A stretch of DNA of 64,000 bases from Nocardioides_C sp963700955 (GTDB taxonomy: Bacteria > Actinomycetota > Actinomycetes > Propionibacteriales > Nocardioidaceae), in the NCBI GenBank assembly GCA_963700955.1, contig CAVOZH010000004.1:1-64000 (forward strand), given 5' to 3'. A program made the position numbers and the translations under genes. Shown here piece by piece: positions 51,942 through 60,891 of this stretch. The notes below the pieces were generated by a model. The model was not told where the DNA came from, did not search any database, and worked only from the letters and a program-made list of their open reading frames with translations. Within the stretch, counting starts at the first letter, position 1. Each line of letters begins with the position of its first letter.

Positions 51942-52895
51942 ATGCTTAAGGGTCCTGAGGTCAAGTACCTCACCATCCACGGCCACAAGCGCGCCTACAT
52001 CAAGGCGGGCAGTGGGCCGGCTCTGTTGCTCCTCCACGGGCTGGGGTGCGACCACACCACGTGGCTGCCCGTGATCGCCACACTTGCGCGTCGCTACACC
52101 GTGATCGCTCCGGACCTCCTCGGGCACGGCCAGAGCGACAAGCCACGGGCCGACTACAGCGTCGGGGGCTACGCCAACGGCATGCGTGACCTGCTCACCG
52201 TGCTCGGCATCGACAAGGTCACCGTCGTGGGGCACAGCTTCGGCGGGGGAGTGGCGATGCAGTTCGCCTACCAGTTCCCCGAGCGCACCGAGCGGATGAT
52301 CCTGGTGGCCCCCGGTGGAATCGGTCGTGAGGTCACCCCCGCGATCCGCGCGATCTCACTCCCGGGCTTCCAGCTGGCGATGGGCCTCGCGACGGTGCCG
52401 GGGGTGCTGCAGGCGGCCAAGCTCGGCCTCCGCGCGCTGGCGGCGTCGGGCGTGTCCCACGCGCGGGATCTCGATGAGGTGGCCGAGATCGTGCAGCACC
52501 TCTCGGATCGCAAGGCGCGTGCCGCGATCACGCACGTGGTGCGCGCGGTCGTGGACTGGCGTGGCCAGGTGGTGACGATGGCCGACCGCGCGTACCTCAC
52601 CCATGCCATGCCGATGTGTGTCGTCTGGGGCAAGGACGATGCTGTGATCCCGGTCAGCCACGCCGACCTGGCGTCGAAGATCGCTCCCGAGTCGACGGTC
52701 GAGGTGATTCCCAACGCGGGCCACTTCCCGCACAAGGACCACCCCCAGCGGTTCGTGAAGATCGTCAACGACTTCATCCGCTCCACTGAGCCCGCCGTCT
52801 ACGACCGCGGCGAGTGGAGGAGCCTGCTCACGAACGGACGTGAGGCGACCCCCACTCCGCGTGAGCCCGTGGCCTCGGTCGTCGAGATCGCCTGA
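51942..52895 (+). CDS. Alpha/beta hydrolase
   Basis: A 317-residue hydrolase. Features: LLLLHGLGCDHTTW, DLLGHGQSDKP, VVGHSFGGGVAMQFAY with nucleophile Ser, WGKDDAVIP (Asp) and NAGHFPHKDHP (His). It resembles lipase/esterase and C-C hydrolases. Divergent from fasR and next to aceE, it might clear thioesters or lipids, but the substrate is unknown. Confidence 0.85.
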   Translation: MLKGPEVKYLTIHGHKRAYIKAGSGPALLLLHGLGCDHTTWLPVIATLARRYTVIAPDLLGHGQSDKPRADYSVGGYANGMRDLLTVLGIDKVTVVGHSFGGGVAMQFAYQFPERTERMILVAPGGIGREVTPAIRAISLPGFQLAMGLATVPGVLQAAKLGLRALAASGVSHARDLDEVAEIVQHLSDRKARAAITHVVRAVVDWRGQVVTMADRAYLTHAMPMCVVWGKDDAVIPVSHADLASKIAPESTVEVIPNAGHFPHKDHPQRFVKIVNDFIRSTEPAVYDRGEWRSLLTNGREATPTPREPVASVVEIA

Positions 52896-52916
52896 GCTTT
52901 CCCCAGGGACCTTGAG

Positions 52917-52962
52917 AAAACGTCACTCCCCGCGACGAATTCGTCGCGGGGAGTGGCGTTTT
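52917..52962. terminator. Strong bidirectional terminator
   Basis: ACTCCCCGCGACGAA and TTCGTCGCGGGGAGT form a 15-bp perfect stem without loop mismatches (30-bp palindrome with outer additional pairs), flanked by AAAA on one side and TTTT on the other. It ends both the alpha/beta hydrolase and aceE transcripts. Confidence 0.92.
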
Positions 52963-52994
52963 CCATTGGGAAGTGCCGTGGGGCGCCCCCCAGG

Positions 52995-55769
52995 TCAGGC
53001 GTCGCCGCCCTCCTGCTTCACGCCACGGACCGCGGTCGGGTCGTCGATCCGGTACTTGTCGAACGCCTCTTGCACGGTCTCCCGCTTGATCTCGCCACGG
53101 TCGGCCAGAGCGGACAGGGCGGCCACCACGACGGACTGCGCGTCGACGTGGAAGTACCTGCGCGCTGCCGGTCGGGTGTCGGCGAACCCGAAGCCGTCGG
53201 TCCCGAGCACGTGGTAGTCGCCGGGGACCCACTTGGCGATCTGGTACGGCACCGCGCGCATGTAGTCCGTGACCGCGACGAACGGGCCCTCGGCCTCCTT
53301 GAGCTTGTGGGTCACGTAGGGGACCCGGGCGTCCTCGGAGGGGTGGAGCAGGTTGTGCTCCTCCGCCGCCACGGCGTCGCGGGCGAGCTCGTTCCACGAC
53401 GTGACCGACCACGTGTCGGCGGCGACGCCCCAGTCCTCGGCGAGCATCCGCTGCGCGTCGGCGACCCAGGGAAAACCGACACCCGAGGCGAGCAGCTGCA
53501 CGCGCGGGGGGTTCTCCGCGTCGACCTTCGGCGGCACCGCGAAGTGGTAGATCCCCTTCAGCAGACCCTCGACGTCGAGGTCCTCCGGCTCCTTGGGCTG
53601 CTGGGTGGGCTCGTTGTAGACGGTCAGGTAGTAGATGACGTCCTCGCCGTGTGGCTTCTCCTCGCTCGAGCCGTACATCCGCCGGAGACCGTCCTGCACG
53701 ATGTAGCTGATCTCGTGAGCCATCGCGGGGTCGTAGTGCACGACCGCGGGGTTCGTCGCGGCAAGGAGCGGCGAGTGCCCGTCGGCGTGTTGAAGCCCCT
53801 CGCCGGTGAGCGTCGTACGGCCGGCGGTCGCGCCGACCAGGAAGCCGCGGCCGAGCTGGTCGGCCATGGCCCAGATGGAGTCACCGGTCCGCTGGAACCC
53901 GAACATCGAGTAGAAGATGTAGAAGGGGATCATCTGCTCGCCGTGCGTGGAGTACGCCGAGCCGGCCGCCGTCGCCGACGCCATCGCACCGGCCTCGGAG
54001 ATGCCCTCGTGGAGCAGCTGCCCCTGGGCGGACTCCTTGTAGGTCAGCAGGAGCTTGCGGTCCACCGCGTCGTAGGTCTGGCCGCCCGGGTTGTAGATCT
54101 TGGCGGTCGGGAACATCGAGTCCATGCCGAAGGTTCGGAACTCGTCAGGGGCGATCGGGACGATCCGCTTGCCGATCTCCGGGTCCTTCATCAGGTCCTT
54201 GAGAAGCCGGACCAGCGCCATCGTGGTGGCGATGGACTGCTTGCCCGAGCCCTGCTTGAGCTCGGCGTACATCTCGTCGCCCGGTAGCTTCAGGGGCTTG
54301 GAGCGGATGATCCGCTTCGGCAGCGAGCCGCCGAGCTGGCGACGCCGGTCCATCATGTACTCGATCTCCGGGCTGTCCGCGCCGGGGTGGTAGAACGGCG
54401 CGACGTCGGCGTCGTCGATCTGGGCGTCGCTGATCGGCAGCTGGAGCCGGTCGCGGAACTTCTTCAGGTCGTCCTTGGTCAGCTTCTTCATCTGGTGGGT
54501 CGCGTTGCGGCCCTCGAGGGCGTCGATCGTCCAGCCCTTGATGGTCTTGGCGAGGATGACCGTCGGCTGCCCGACGTGCTGGGAGGCGGCCTTGAACGCC
54601 GAGTAGACCTTGCGGTAGTCGTGCCCACCACGGGGCAGCTTGCGCAGCTCCTCGTCGGACATGTGCTCGACCATCCGGCGCAGCCGCGGGTCGCCGCCGA
54701 AGAAGTGCTCGCGGATGTACGCGCCGGACTCCACGGAGTAGGTCTGGAACTGGCCGTCGGGCGTGACGTTCATCTGGTTCACGAGCACGCCGTCGTGGTC
54801 GCGGGCCAGCAGGTCGTCCCACTCGCGGCCCCAGACCACCTTGATGACGTTCCAGCCGGCGCCACGGAAGACCGACTCCAGCTCCTGGATGATCTTTCCG
54901 TTGCCGCGCACGGGGCCGTCGAGCTGCTGCAGGTTGCAGTTGATGACGAAGGTGAGGTTGTCGAGCTCCTCGCGGGCCGCGACGCTGATCGCGCCGAGCG
55001 ACTCGGGCTCGCCCATCTCGCCGTCACCGAGGAACGCCCACACGTGCTGCTGCGAGGTGTCCTTGATCCCTCGGTTCTGCATGTAGCGGTTGAAGCGGGC
55101 CTGGTAGATCGCGTTCATCGCGGTCAGGCCCATCGACACCGTCGGGAACTCCCAGAAGTCCGGCATCAGGCGCGGGTGAGGGTACGACGGCAGCCCCTTG
55201 CCGACGCCGTGCTGCACCTCCTGGCGGAAGTGTGCGAGCTGCTGGTCGGTGAGCCGGCCCTCGAGGAAGGCGCGCGCGTAGATGCCGGGGGAGCCGTGGC
55301 CCTGGATGTAGATCTGGTCGCCGCCGCCGGGGTGGTCCTTGCCGCGGAAGAAGTGGTTGAAGCCGACCTCGTAGAGCGAGGCGGCCGACTGGTAGGTCGC
55401 GATGTGTCCGCCGACCTCGAGGCCCTTGCGGTTGGCCGCCGACACCATCACCGCGGCGTTCCAGCGGATGAAGGCGCGGATGCGGCGCTCGATGTCCTCG
55501 TCGCCGGGGAACCACGGCTCCCGCTCAGGCGGGATCGTGTTGATGTAGTCGGTGCTGCGCAGCGACGGGACGCCCACGTTCCTCTGACGGGCACGCTCGA
55601 GGAGCTTGAGCATCACGTAGCGGGCACGGCTTCCGCCCCGCTCGTCGAGGAGCGCGTCGAGGGAGTCGATCCACTCCTGCGTCTCGTCGGGGTCGATGTC
55701 GGGAAGCTGGGTGGGGAGACCCTCGTGGATCACGGAAGGAGTCCCGGGGCGGTCGTTGGTGTTCGCCAC
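52995..55769 (-). CDS. aceE: Pyruvate dehydrogenase E1 (homodimeric type)
   Basis: A 924-residue E1 of the AceE type. ThDP-binding pattern GDGEMGEPES then NLQQLDG (DGE...NCN-like), the ILAKTIKGW core, and C-terminal EAGAMASATAAGSAYS. It decarboxylates pyruvate to acetyl units for the E2 component, supplying acetyl-CoA to the fatty-acid operon nearby. The start is the GTG at 55769 with AGAGGAAT upstream. E2 is elsewhere. Confidence 0.95.
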   Translation of the reverse strand: MANTNDRPGTPSVIHEGLPTQLPDIDPDETQEWIDSLDALLDERGGSRARYVMLKLLERARQRNVGVPSLRSTDYINTIPPEREPWFPGDEDIERRIRAFIRWNAAVMVSAANRKGLEVGGHIATYQSAASLYEVGFNHFFRGKDHPGGGDQIYIQGHGSPGIYARAFLEGRLTDQQLAHFRQEVQHGVGKGLPSYPHPRLMPDFWEFPTVSMGLTAMNAIYQARFNRYMQNRGIKDTSQQHVWAFLGDGEMGEPESLGAISVAAREELDNLTFVINCNLQQLDGPVRGNGKIIQELESVFRGAGWNVIKVVWGREWDDLLARDHDGVLVNQMNVTPDGQFQTYSVESGAYIREHFFGGDPRLRRMVEHMSDEELRKLPRGGHDYRKVYSAFKAASQHVGQPTVILAKTIKGWTIDALEGRNATHQMKKLTKDDLKKFRDRLQLPISDAQIDDADVAPFYHPGADSPEIEYMMDRRRQLGGSLPKRIIRSKPLKLPGDEMYAELKQGSGKQSIATTMALVRLLKDLMKDPEIGKRIVPIAPDEFRTFGMDSMFPTAKIYNPGGQTYDAVDRKLLLTYKESAQGQLLHEGISEAGAMASATAAGSAYSTHGEQMIPFYIFYSMFGFQRTGDSIWAMADQLGRGFLVGATAGRTTLTGEGLQHADGHSPLLAATNPAVVHYDPAMAHEISYIVQDGLRRMYGSSEEKPHGEDVIYYLTVYNEPTQQPKEPEDLDVEGLLKGIYHFAVPPKVDAENPPRVQLLASGVGFPWVADAQRMLAEDWGVAADTWSVTSWNELARDAVAAEEHNLLHPSEDARVPYVTHKLKEAEGPFVAVTDYMRAVPYQIAKWVPGDYHVLGTDGFGFADTRPAARRYFHVDAQSVVVAALSALADRGEIKRETVQEAFDKYRIDDPTAVRGVKQEGGDA

Positions 55770-55916
55770 GATTCCTCTGCTCTCAGGTACACGTCGTTGT
55801 GCGGTCGAGGGCCCGGGCCACGGACCCTCACCATGCATCGTGTCACGCTCGCGGCTGTCACAAAATTTACCCATCGGTAGCCACATCCCCCGGAGCCTGC
55901 GCAGGGTCCGCGACCT

Positions 55917-56495
55917 TCACACCGGACCGAGTGCCACGTGTGGTGTCGCAGGGAGTACGACGGTCAGCGGATCGCCCGCGCGGACCACACCGCCGGTCAC
56001 CACGACGGCCATCACACCTGCCTTGCGGAACCGCTGGCCCGCCTCGTCGACGGCCCACATCTGCTTCATCAAGCCGAGGTGGAGGCCGTCGATGAGACGA
56101 CACGGCGTGCGCACGCCGGTCAGGCGGACCTGTGCCTCCTCGCCGAGGCGCAGCACAGTCCCATGAGGCAGCGCCATCAGGTCCACGCCCGTCGTCGTCA
56201 CGTTCTCTCCCAGGTCGCCCGGACGAAGGGGACGGCCGTTCTGAGCGAGCTCGTCGAGGAGCTCGGTCGCGATCAGGTGGACCTGCCGCAGGTTGGGACG
56301 GTCAGGATCCCTTCGGCGGTCGAACCTGTGCCGGACCGTCGTACCGCAGTGTGCGTCGCCCTCGACGCCGAGGCCCCGGAGCAGCCGCACCTCGAGCGCG
56401 GGGGACTTGGAGAAGTCGTGCACCGCGCTCAGGTTGACCGATGTGACATGGGCACGCAGGCTGGAAACCTGCTCCTCCGGGCCCGTCCGCTGCAT
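55917..56495 (-). CDS. MOSC domain protein
   Basis: A 192-residue single MOSC domain: VRLLRGLGVEGDAHCG, ELLDELAQNGRPLRPGDLGENVTTTGVDLMAL and LTGVRTPCRLID with the conserved cysteine. MOSC domains transfer sulfur in molybdenum-cofactor enzymes or reduce N-hydroxylated compounds (YiiM type). Which one is unknown. ATG 56495 is the start. It follows aceE on the same strand with about 150 bp between. Confidence 0.85.
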   Translation of the reverse strand: MQRTGPEEQVSSLRAHVTSVNLSAVHDFSKSPALEVRLLRGLGVEGDAHCGTTVRHRFDRRRDPDRPNLRQVHLIATELLDELAQNGRPLRPGDLGENVTTTGVDLMALPHGTVLRLGEEAQVRLTGVRTPCRLIDGLHLGLMKQMWAVDEAGQRFRKAGVMAVVVTGGVVRAGDPLTVVLPATPHVALGPV

Positions 56496-56619
56496 GGCAC
56501 AAGGGTGTCATGGGCCGCAGCCGGGGGGTCTGGGGTTGCGCGGGCGTGTGACTTCGGGTGGACTACCCGACAGCACAGGAGCACTGGGCTGCTCTTCACA
56601 CGTCATATGGAGGACACAC

Positions 56620-57054
56620 TTGAGCGCGACCGCGGGTGGCCAGGAAGGCACCGCCACCCAGACCGTGGGCGACCGTCTCGGGGTCAAGCCCGGAATGGTG
56701 ATCCAGGAGCTCGGCTGGGACGAGGACGTCGACGACGAACTCAGGGTCCAGATCGAGGACGCCATCGACTCGGACATGGTGGACGGGGAGTTCGGCAACG
56801 TCGTGGACTCCGTCATCTTGTGGTGGCGAGACGACGACGGCGACCTCGGGGACGCTCTCATGGACTCGTTGACCGACCTCGCGGGGGGAGGCGTGATCTG
56901 GCTGTTGACGCCCAAGGTCGGGCGCCCTGGCTCGGTCGACCCGGCCGACATCGCCGAGGCGGCACAGGTGGCCGGGCTCGCGACCACGACGACCGCAGGT
57001 GTCAGCAAGGACTGGGCGGCAACACGTCTCGTGGCGCCCAAGACCGCCCACTGA
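56620..57054 (+). CDS. DUF3052 family protein
   Basis: A 144-residue member of DUF3052: QTVGDRLGVKPGMVIQELGWDEDVDDELR, then GEFGNVVDSVILWWRDDDGDL and GGGVIWLLTPKVGRPGSVDPADI. It is an actinobacterial family of unknown function, found near aceE and ahpE in mycobacteria. TTG 56620 is the start because GGAGGA lies 5 bp upstream, giving the domain its usual N-terminus. Confidence 0.85.
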   Translation: MSATAGGQEGTATQTVGDRLGVKPGMVIQELGWDEDVDDELRVQIEDAIDSDMVDGEFGNVVDSVILWWRDDDGDLGDALMDSLTDLAGGGVIWLLTPKVGRPGSVDPADIAEAAQVAGLATTTTAGVSKDWAATRLVAPKTAH

Positions 57055-57110
57055 CGCACGGCTCCTCGGTGCTGCGGGGCTCGTCGCCCGAGACGGTAGG
57101 TACCGGGTCG

Positions 57111-57127
57111 TGTAAACGGCGGTTACA
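57111..57127. promoter_or_regulatory. TGTAA-N7-TTACA operator candidate
   Basis: Perfect 5-bp inverted repeat TGTAA/TTACA, 34 bp upstream of the acyl-CoA ligase start. Such sites are typical of TetR-type repressors of fatty-acid degradation genes. Confidence 0.5.
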
Positions 57128-57160
57128 GTGGGGCGACTCGACCGAGGAGGACGCCCGCTG

Positions 57161-58774
57161 ATGTTGGCCAAGGCCGCGATGCTGTTGTCGAAGGAGCTCA
57201 CGACGCTCCGTGTGCTCACTTCGTCAGGGGTGATCCACCCCTATCCACCCCACGTCCTGGTCCGCATCGCCCGCGCGCTGCGTGAGTGGGGCATGGGGCC
57301 GGCTGGCGGCTTCACCGCGCTCGCCGTCCGCGCCCCGGACCAGGTCGGCATCGTCGACGAGCTCGGAGAGCTCACGTTCCAGCAGGTCCACGAGCGCAGC
57401 AACGCCCTCGCCCGGGGACTGCGGGACCTCGGCGTGCACCAGGGGGACAGCGTGGCGGTGCTGTGCCGCAACCACCGCGGGTTCGTCGAGGCCACCGTCG
57501 CGGTCGCCAAGCTCGGCGCCGACCTGCTCTACCTCAACACCGCCTTCGCCGCGCCACAGCTCGGCGAGGTGTGCGAGCGCGAGAAGCCGGCCGCGATCGT
57601 GTACGACGAGGAGTTCGACGGCCTCATCAACGACGCGCGGATCGACGTACACAAGGTTCACGCCTGGCAGGACACCGAGACCGACCTGCCGACGCTGGAG
57701 AAGATGATCGGCTCGTTCTCGACCGACGACCTCACCCCGCCCACGCGCCGGTCCCGTGCGGTGATCCTCACCTCGGGTACGACCGGCACACCGAAGGGTG
57801 CGCCCCGAAGCGAGGGAAACTTCGACGCCGCCGTCTCGCTGCTCTCCCGTCTGCCGCTCAAGCGCGGGTGGCGCACGCACATCGCGGCACCGCTGTTCCA
57901 CACCTGGGGCTGGGCGCACCTGGCCCTCGCCATGTTGATGGGCAGCACCATCGTCTTGAGGCGCAAGTTCGACCCCGAGGGCTGCTTGAAGGCTGTCACC
58001 GAGTACGACTGCGACTCGCTCGCGGTGATCCCGGTGATGCTCCAGCGGATCCTCCAGCTCCCCGAGGAGACGTTGCGCTCCTACGACCTGTCCAACGTCA
58101 AGGTCGTAGCGGCGTCGGGCTCGGCGCTCCCGGGTGACCTCGGCACGAACTGGATGAACCACTTCGGCGACCACCTCTACAACATCTACGGCTCCACCGA
58201 GGTGGCCTGGGCGACGATCGCCCAGCCTCAGGACCTCCGTGACGCCCCTGGCACCGCCGGGAAGCCACCGCACGCGACCGTGGTCAAGGTGTACGACGAG
58301 CAGGGCAACGAGCTACCGCCGGGCGAGCCGGGCCGGATCTTCGTGGGCAACTCGATGCTCTTCGATGGGTACACCGGAGGCGGGTCCAAGGACATGCTCC
58401 ACGGCCTCATGGCCAGCGGCGATGTCGGGCGTTTCGACGAGAACGGACATCTGTTCGTCGAGGGTCGCGACGACGAGATGATCGTCTCCGGCGGCGAGAA
58501 CGTCTTCCCGAAGGAGGTCGAGGACTGCCTCCACCGGCACAAGGCGGTGGAGGACGTCGCCGCGATCGGCGTGGACGACGAGGACTTCGGCAAGCGTCTT
58601 CGGGCGTTCGTCGTGCTCTCCTCGCCGGGTGCGGCCGACGAGGACCAGCTCAAGGCACACGTGAAGTCGAACCTGGCTCGCTACAAGGTGCCTCGCGACA
58701 TCGTCTTCATCGACGAGCTGCCCCGCAACGCCACCGGCAAGATCCTCAAGCGAGAGCTCGCGGAACGAGAGTGA
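57161..58774 (+). CDS. Long-chain fatty-acid-CoA ligase-like AMP-binding protein
   Basis: A 537-residue adenylate-forming enzyme. The P-loop ILTSGTTGTPKGAPRSE, IYGSTEV, SGDVGRFDENGHLFVEGRDD and the C-terminal lysine motif RNATGKILKREL are all present. It should activate fatty acids as acyl-CoA. The start is ATG 57161 with GAGGAGG 11 bp upstream. Its stop overlaps the peroxiredoxin start (GTGA), so they are coupled. Confidence 0.9.
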   Translation: MLAKAAMLLSKELTTLRVLTSSGVIHPYPPHVLVRIARALREWGMGPAGGFTALAVRAPDQVGIVDELGELTFQQVHERSNALARGLRDLGVHQGDSVAVLCRNHRGFVEATVAVAKLGADLLYLNTAFAAPQLGEVCEREKPAAIVYDEEFDGLINDARIDVHKVHAWQDTETDLPTLEKMIGSFSTDDLTPPTRRSRAVILTSGTTGTPKGAPRSEGNFDAAVSLLSRLPLKRGWRTHIAAPLFHTWGWAHLALAMLMGSTIVLRRKFDPEGCLKAVTEYDCDSLAVIPVMLQRILQLPEETLRSYDLSNVKVVAASGSALPGDLGTNWMNHFGDHLYNIYGSTEVAWATIAQPQDLRDAPGTAGKPPHATVVKVYDEQGNELPPGEPGRIFVGNSMLFDGYTGGGSKDMLHGLMASGDVGRFDENGHLFVEGRDDEMIVSGGENVFPKEVEDCLHRHKAVEDVAAIGVDDEDFGKRLRAFVVLSSPGAADEDQLKAHVKSNLARYKVPRDIVFIDELPRNATGKILKRELAERE

Positions 58775-59244
58775 CTCTGCGCATCGGCGATCCCGCCCCG
58801 GACTTCGCGCTTCGCGACCAGCACGGCCGCCGCACCTCGCTGAGCTCCTTCCGAGGCGAGCGGGCAGTCGTCCTCGTCTTCTTCCCGTTCGCGTTCAGCG
58901 GGGTCTGCACGGGGGAGCTCCGCGAGCTGCGTGAGAACTCCGAGCGCGTGGCAGCCGCCGGCGGCCAGCTGCTCGCGCTGTCCTGCGACCCGATGTTCGC
59001 GATGCGCGCCTTCGCGGACCAGGACGGGATCGACTTCCCCTTGCTCTCAGACTTCTGGCCGCACGGCGAGGTGGCCACGTCGTACAGCGCCTTCGACGAC
59101 GAGCACGGATGTCCGACGCGTTCGACGTTCGTCGTGGACCGCGAGGGACAGCTCCGCTGGAGCGTCCACAACCCGATGGGGAAGGCCAGAAGCCTTGCGG
59201 ACTACCTGCGCGAGCTCGAGTCGCTGGGCGACGCAAGTGCCTAG
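58771..59244 (+). CDS. ahpE: AhpE-type peroxiredoxin
   Basis: A 157-residue 1-Cys-type peroxiredoxin of the AhpE group. The peroxidatic Cys46 stands in FFPFAFSGVCTGEL. A second cysteine, DEHGCPTRSTFVVDREG, is in the region used by some members. It reduces peroxides, including lipid peroxides. The GTG overlaps the ligase stop, and DUF3052 lies upstream, as around mycobacterial ahpE. Confidence 0.88.
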   Translation: MTLRIGDPAPDFALRDQHGRRTSLSSFRGERAVVLVFFPFAFSGVCTGELRELRENSERVAAAGGQLLALSCDPMFAMRAFADQDGIDFPLLSDFWPHGEVATSYSAFDDEHGCPTRSTFVVDREGQLRWSVHNPMGKARSLADYLRELESLGDASA

Positions 59245-59345
59245 CCGGACCTGTACAGAGCGAAGGTAAAAAATCGCAGGCCGGAATCCACATTTTCGCG
59301 ATTCAGATGACACGGCCCGAGGCCCTAGGTTGAATAGTTATTGCT

Positions 59346-59379
59346 ACGACCGCTGGTGACCCGAGACGCCAGCGGTCGT
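59346..59379 (+). terminator. Hairpin after ahpE, before tRNA-Val
   Basis: ACGACCGCTGG / CCAGCGGTCGT, a perfect 11-bp stem with a 12-nt loop, followed by ACGCATTTCTC. Probable terminator of the ahpE transcript. Confidence 0.7.
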
Positions 59380-59460
59380 ACGCATTTCTCACGGGTTCGT
59401 CCGGTTCCGGGGCGGCTTTGTCCGGCCCGTCCTGGCTCGCGTAGGCTGTGGCCCGCTTCG

Positions 59461-59532
59461 GGGCGTATAGCTCAGCGGTAGAGCACCTCCCTTACAAGGA
59501 GGTGGTCGCAGGTTCGATCCCTGCTGCGCCCA
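59461..59532 (+). tRNA. tRNA-Val (anticodon TAC)
   Basis: Cloverleaf: acceptor GGGCGTA/TGCGCCC, D-arm GCTC/GAGC, anticodon arm CCTCC-CTTACAA-GGAGG with anticodon TAC, and T-arm GCAGG-TTCGATC-CCTGC, discriminator A. The 3' CCA is not encoded (CCC follows). Decodes GUA and related valine codons. Confidence 0.93.
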
Positions 59533-60192
59533 CCCAACCCATGCTGTCGCAGGTCCACGTTGTCTCTGCACACCGATCCGATGCCGATCGAACTCATGAC
59601 GGCGCAGTAGCCGCACTCGGCCGGCCGGCCGACGGCACCGACCTACCGACTGTGACGGCTCGCGCCGGGCAGCCAGTTCGCTACAAGGCTGCAGTGCATG
59701 ACCGGGTTGGACTGGCCCGGATGTACGGATGTCCCCTAGCCCGGGAGAACCTGTGGACGGCCGTACGGACCGCCGTCGGCAGCCATGGCGAGCTCGCGCA
59801 CGTTGGCAGCCATGCCACCACTGGGGCTCGGTCGGATGGATGCACTGGACGTCGACGTCGCGGACGTGAGCACCGTTGACGGAGGCGGCCCGACGGGTCG
59901 TCGCAGGCCTTCGTGATCTCGTCGTGGGCGCGTCCGCACGTCGCGACAGATACCCGACACGCGCCGAGCAGGCGTGCCCCACCGGTGAGGCCCTGGCCGG
60001 GAACCCGTTGCTGAGTAGGGACTAGAAACGGCATGGCCCTTGCCATTCGGGCGAACCACCTTTCTGGGTAGTTCGCGCCACTTATCGGACACTTTTACCG
60101 TGTCCGTCTGTTCTGTCCGTTTTTGAGACGATACGGTCATTCCACTCTCGGGATATGCAATGCAGGAGCTTTGTTGCCTGGGAGGAGCCACA
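59533..60192. other. 660 bp without a supported gene
   Basis: This lies downstream of the tRNA-Val. A hairpin GGACAC/GTGTCC occurs at 60087 to 60105 and is followed by a short T-rich stretch. No gene or attachment core identified. tRNA genes are common integration sites, but I found no repeat of the tRNA 3' end here. Confidence 0.45.
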
Positions 60193-60432
60193 ATGCTCGA
60201 TCTGACTGACCTCGAAACCGAGGCGGAGCTGCTGGCTGCCCAGCTGCGCGACGCTCGGTGCTGTGACGCGCTGGTGCCGTGCTACCGGTGCTCGTTGCTG
60301 AAGTTCAACGTGCTGGCCCGTCGACGCGTCGTCGAGGTGCCCAAGCCGGCGCGTCGTGTCGTCTCGACGCGCACGATGGGGCCGCTCGCTTTGGCCGCCA
60401 GAGCCCGCGACCTGGAGCTGCGCGCTTCCTGA
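60193..60432 (+). CDS. Small cysteine-containing protein
   Basis: A 79-residue protein. Start ATG 60193 with GGGAGGAG 6 bp upstream. A cluster CCDALVPCYRCSLLKFN holds four cysteines in a short space and could bind metal or an iron-sulfur group. It is not a WhiB (no full four-Cys pattern with a GVWGG motif). The C-terminus is Arg-rich. Function unknown. Confidence 0.6.
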   Translation: MLDLTDLETEAELLAAQLRDARCCDALVPCYRCSLLKFNVLARRRVVEVPKPARRVVSTRTMGPLALAARARDLELRAS

Positions 60433-60463
60433 GCCCTGCCGAAGACGAGTCGCGAAGCCGGGC

Positions 60464-60832
60464 TCAGTCGCCCTCGTGCCGGTCGCCGTCCCCATCAGGC
60501 GTTTCGCTGTGGTGGTCCCCGTGGTCTCCGCCGTCGTCACCGTGATCACCGTGATCACCGTGATCACCGTGATCACCGTGGTCGGAGCCCTGCCAGTCCT
60601 CGCCGTCGTCGCTGTGCTCGGACTCGTCGTCCGGGGTGTGACTGACCCGGGGAAGCGGCGAGGGTCGAGGAGCGGGTGTTGCGTCCTTGTCGGCCGGTGC
60701 GCTGTCGTCGACACGGACGAGCCGGGCCTCAGCGGGCTCATCGGCATGGGAGGCGACGACCGAGCCTGCGGCGTATGCACCGACGGGCAGGGTCAGCAGC
60801 AGCCCGACCATGACCTTGAAGAACGTGCTCAT
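60464..60832 (-). CDS. Secreted His/Asp-rich protein
   Basis: A 122-residue protein with an N-terminal signal or anchor (MSTFFKVMVGLLLTLPVGAYAAG). The C-terminal half is acidic and made of GDH/HGD repeats. The pattern would suit metal binding outside the cell, but that is inference. The corresponding DNA has 9-bp tandem repeats at 60538, so copy number probably varies between strains. Confidence 0.65.
   Translation of the reverse strand: MSTFFKVMVGLLLTLPVGAYAAGSVVASHADEPAEARLVRVDDSAPADKDATPAPRPSPLPRVSHTPDDESEHSDDGEDWQGSDHGDHGDHGDHGDHGDDGGDHGDHHSETPDGDGDRHEGD
60538..60582. repeat. Tandem 9-bp repeat (CACCGTGAT)
   Basis: Four perfect copies from 60538 and a fifth with one change (CACCGTGGT). 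It encodes the HGD repeats of the secreted protein on the other strand. Confidence 0.9.
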
Positions 60833-60891
60833 GCCGCACGAGTGTGCCCCGTGAGCGCCAGATCCGAACATTCGGGTCCTAGGCTCGGCCC

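Noticed and set aside
59533..60192. Integrated element downstream of tRNA-Val
   Set aside because: No integrase and no second copy of the tRNA 3' end were found in the window.
60193..60432. WhiB-family regulator
   Set aside because: Cysteines are clustered but do not follow the WhiB pattern, and the G-V/I-W-G-G motif is absent.
60538..60582. CRISPR-like repeat
   Set aside because: The 9-bp units are contiguous without spacers and encode a peptide repeat.
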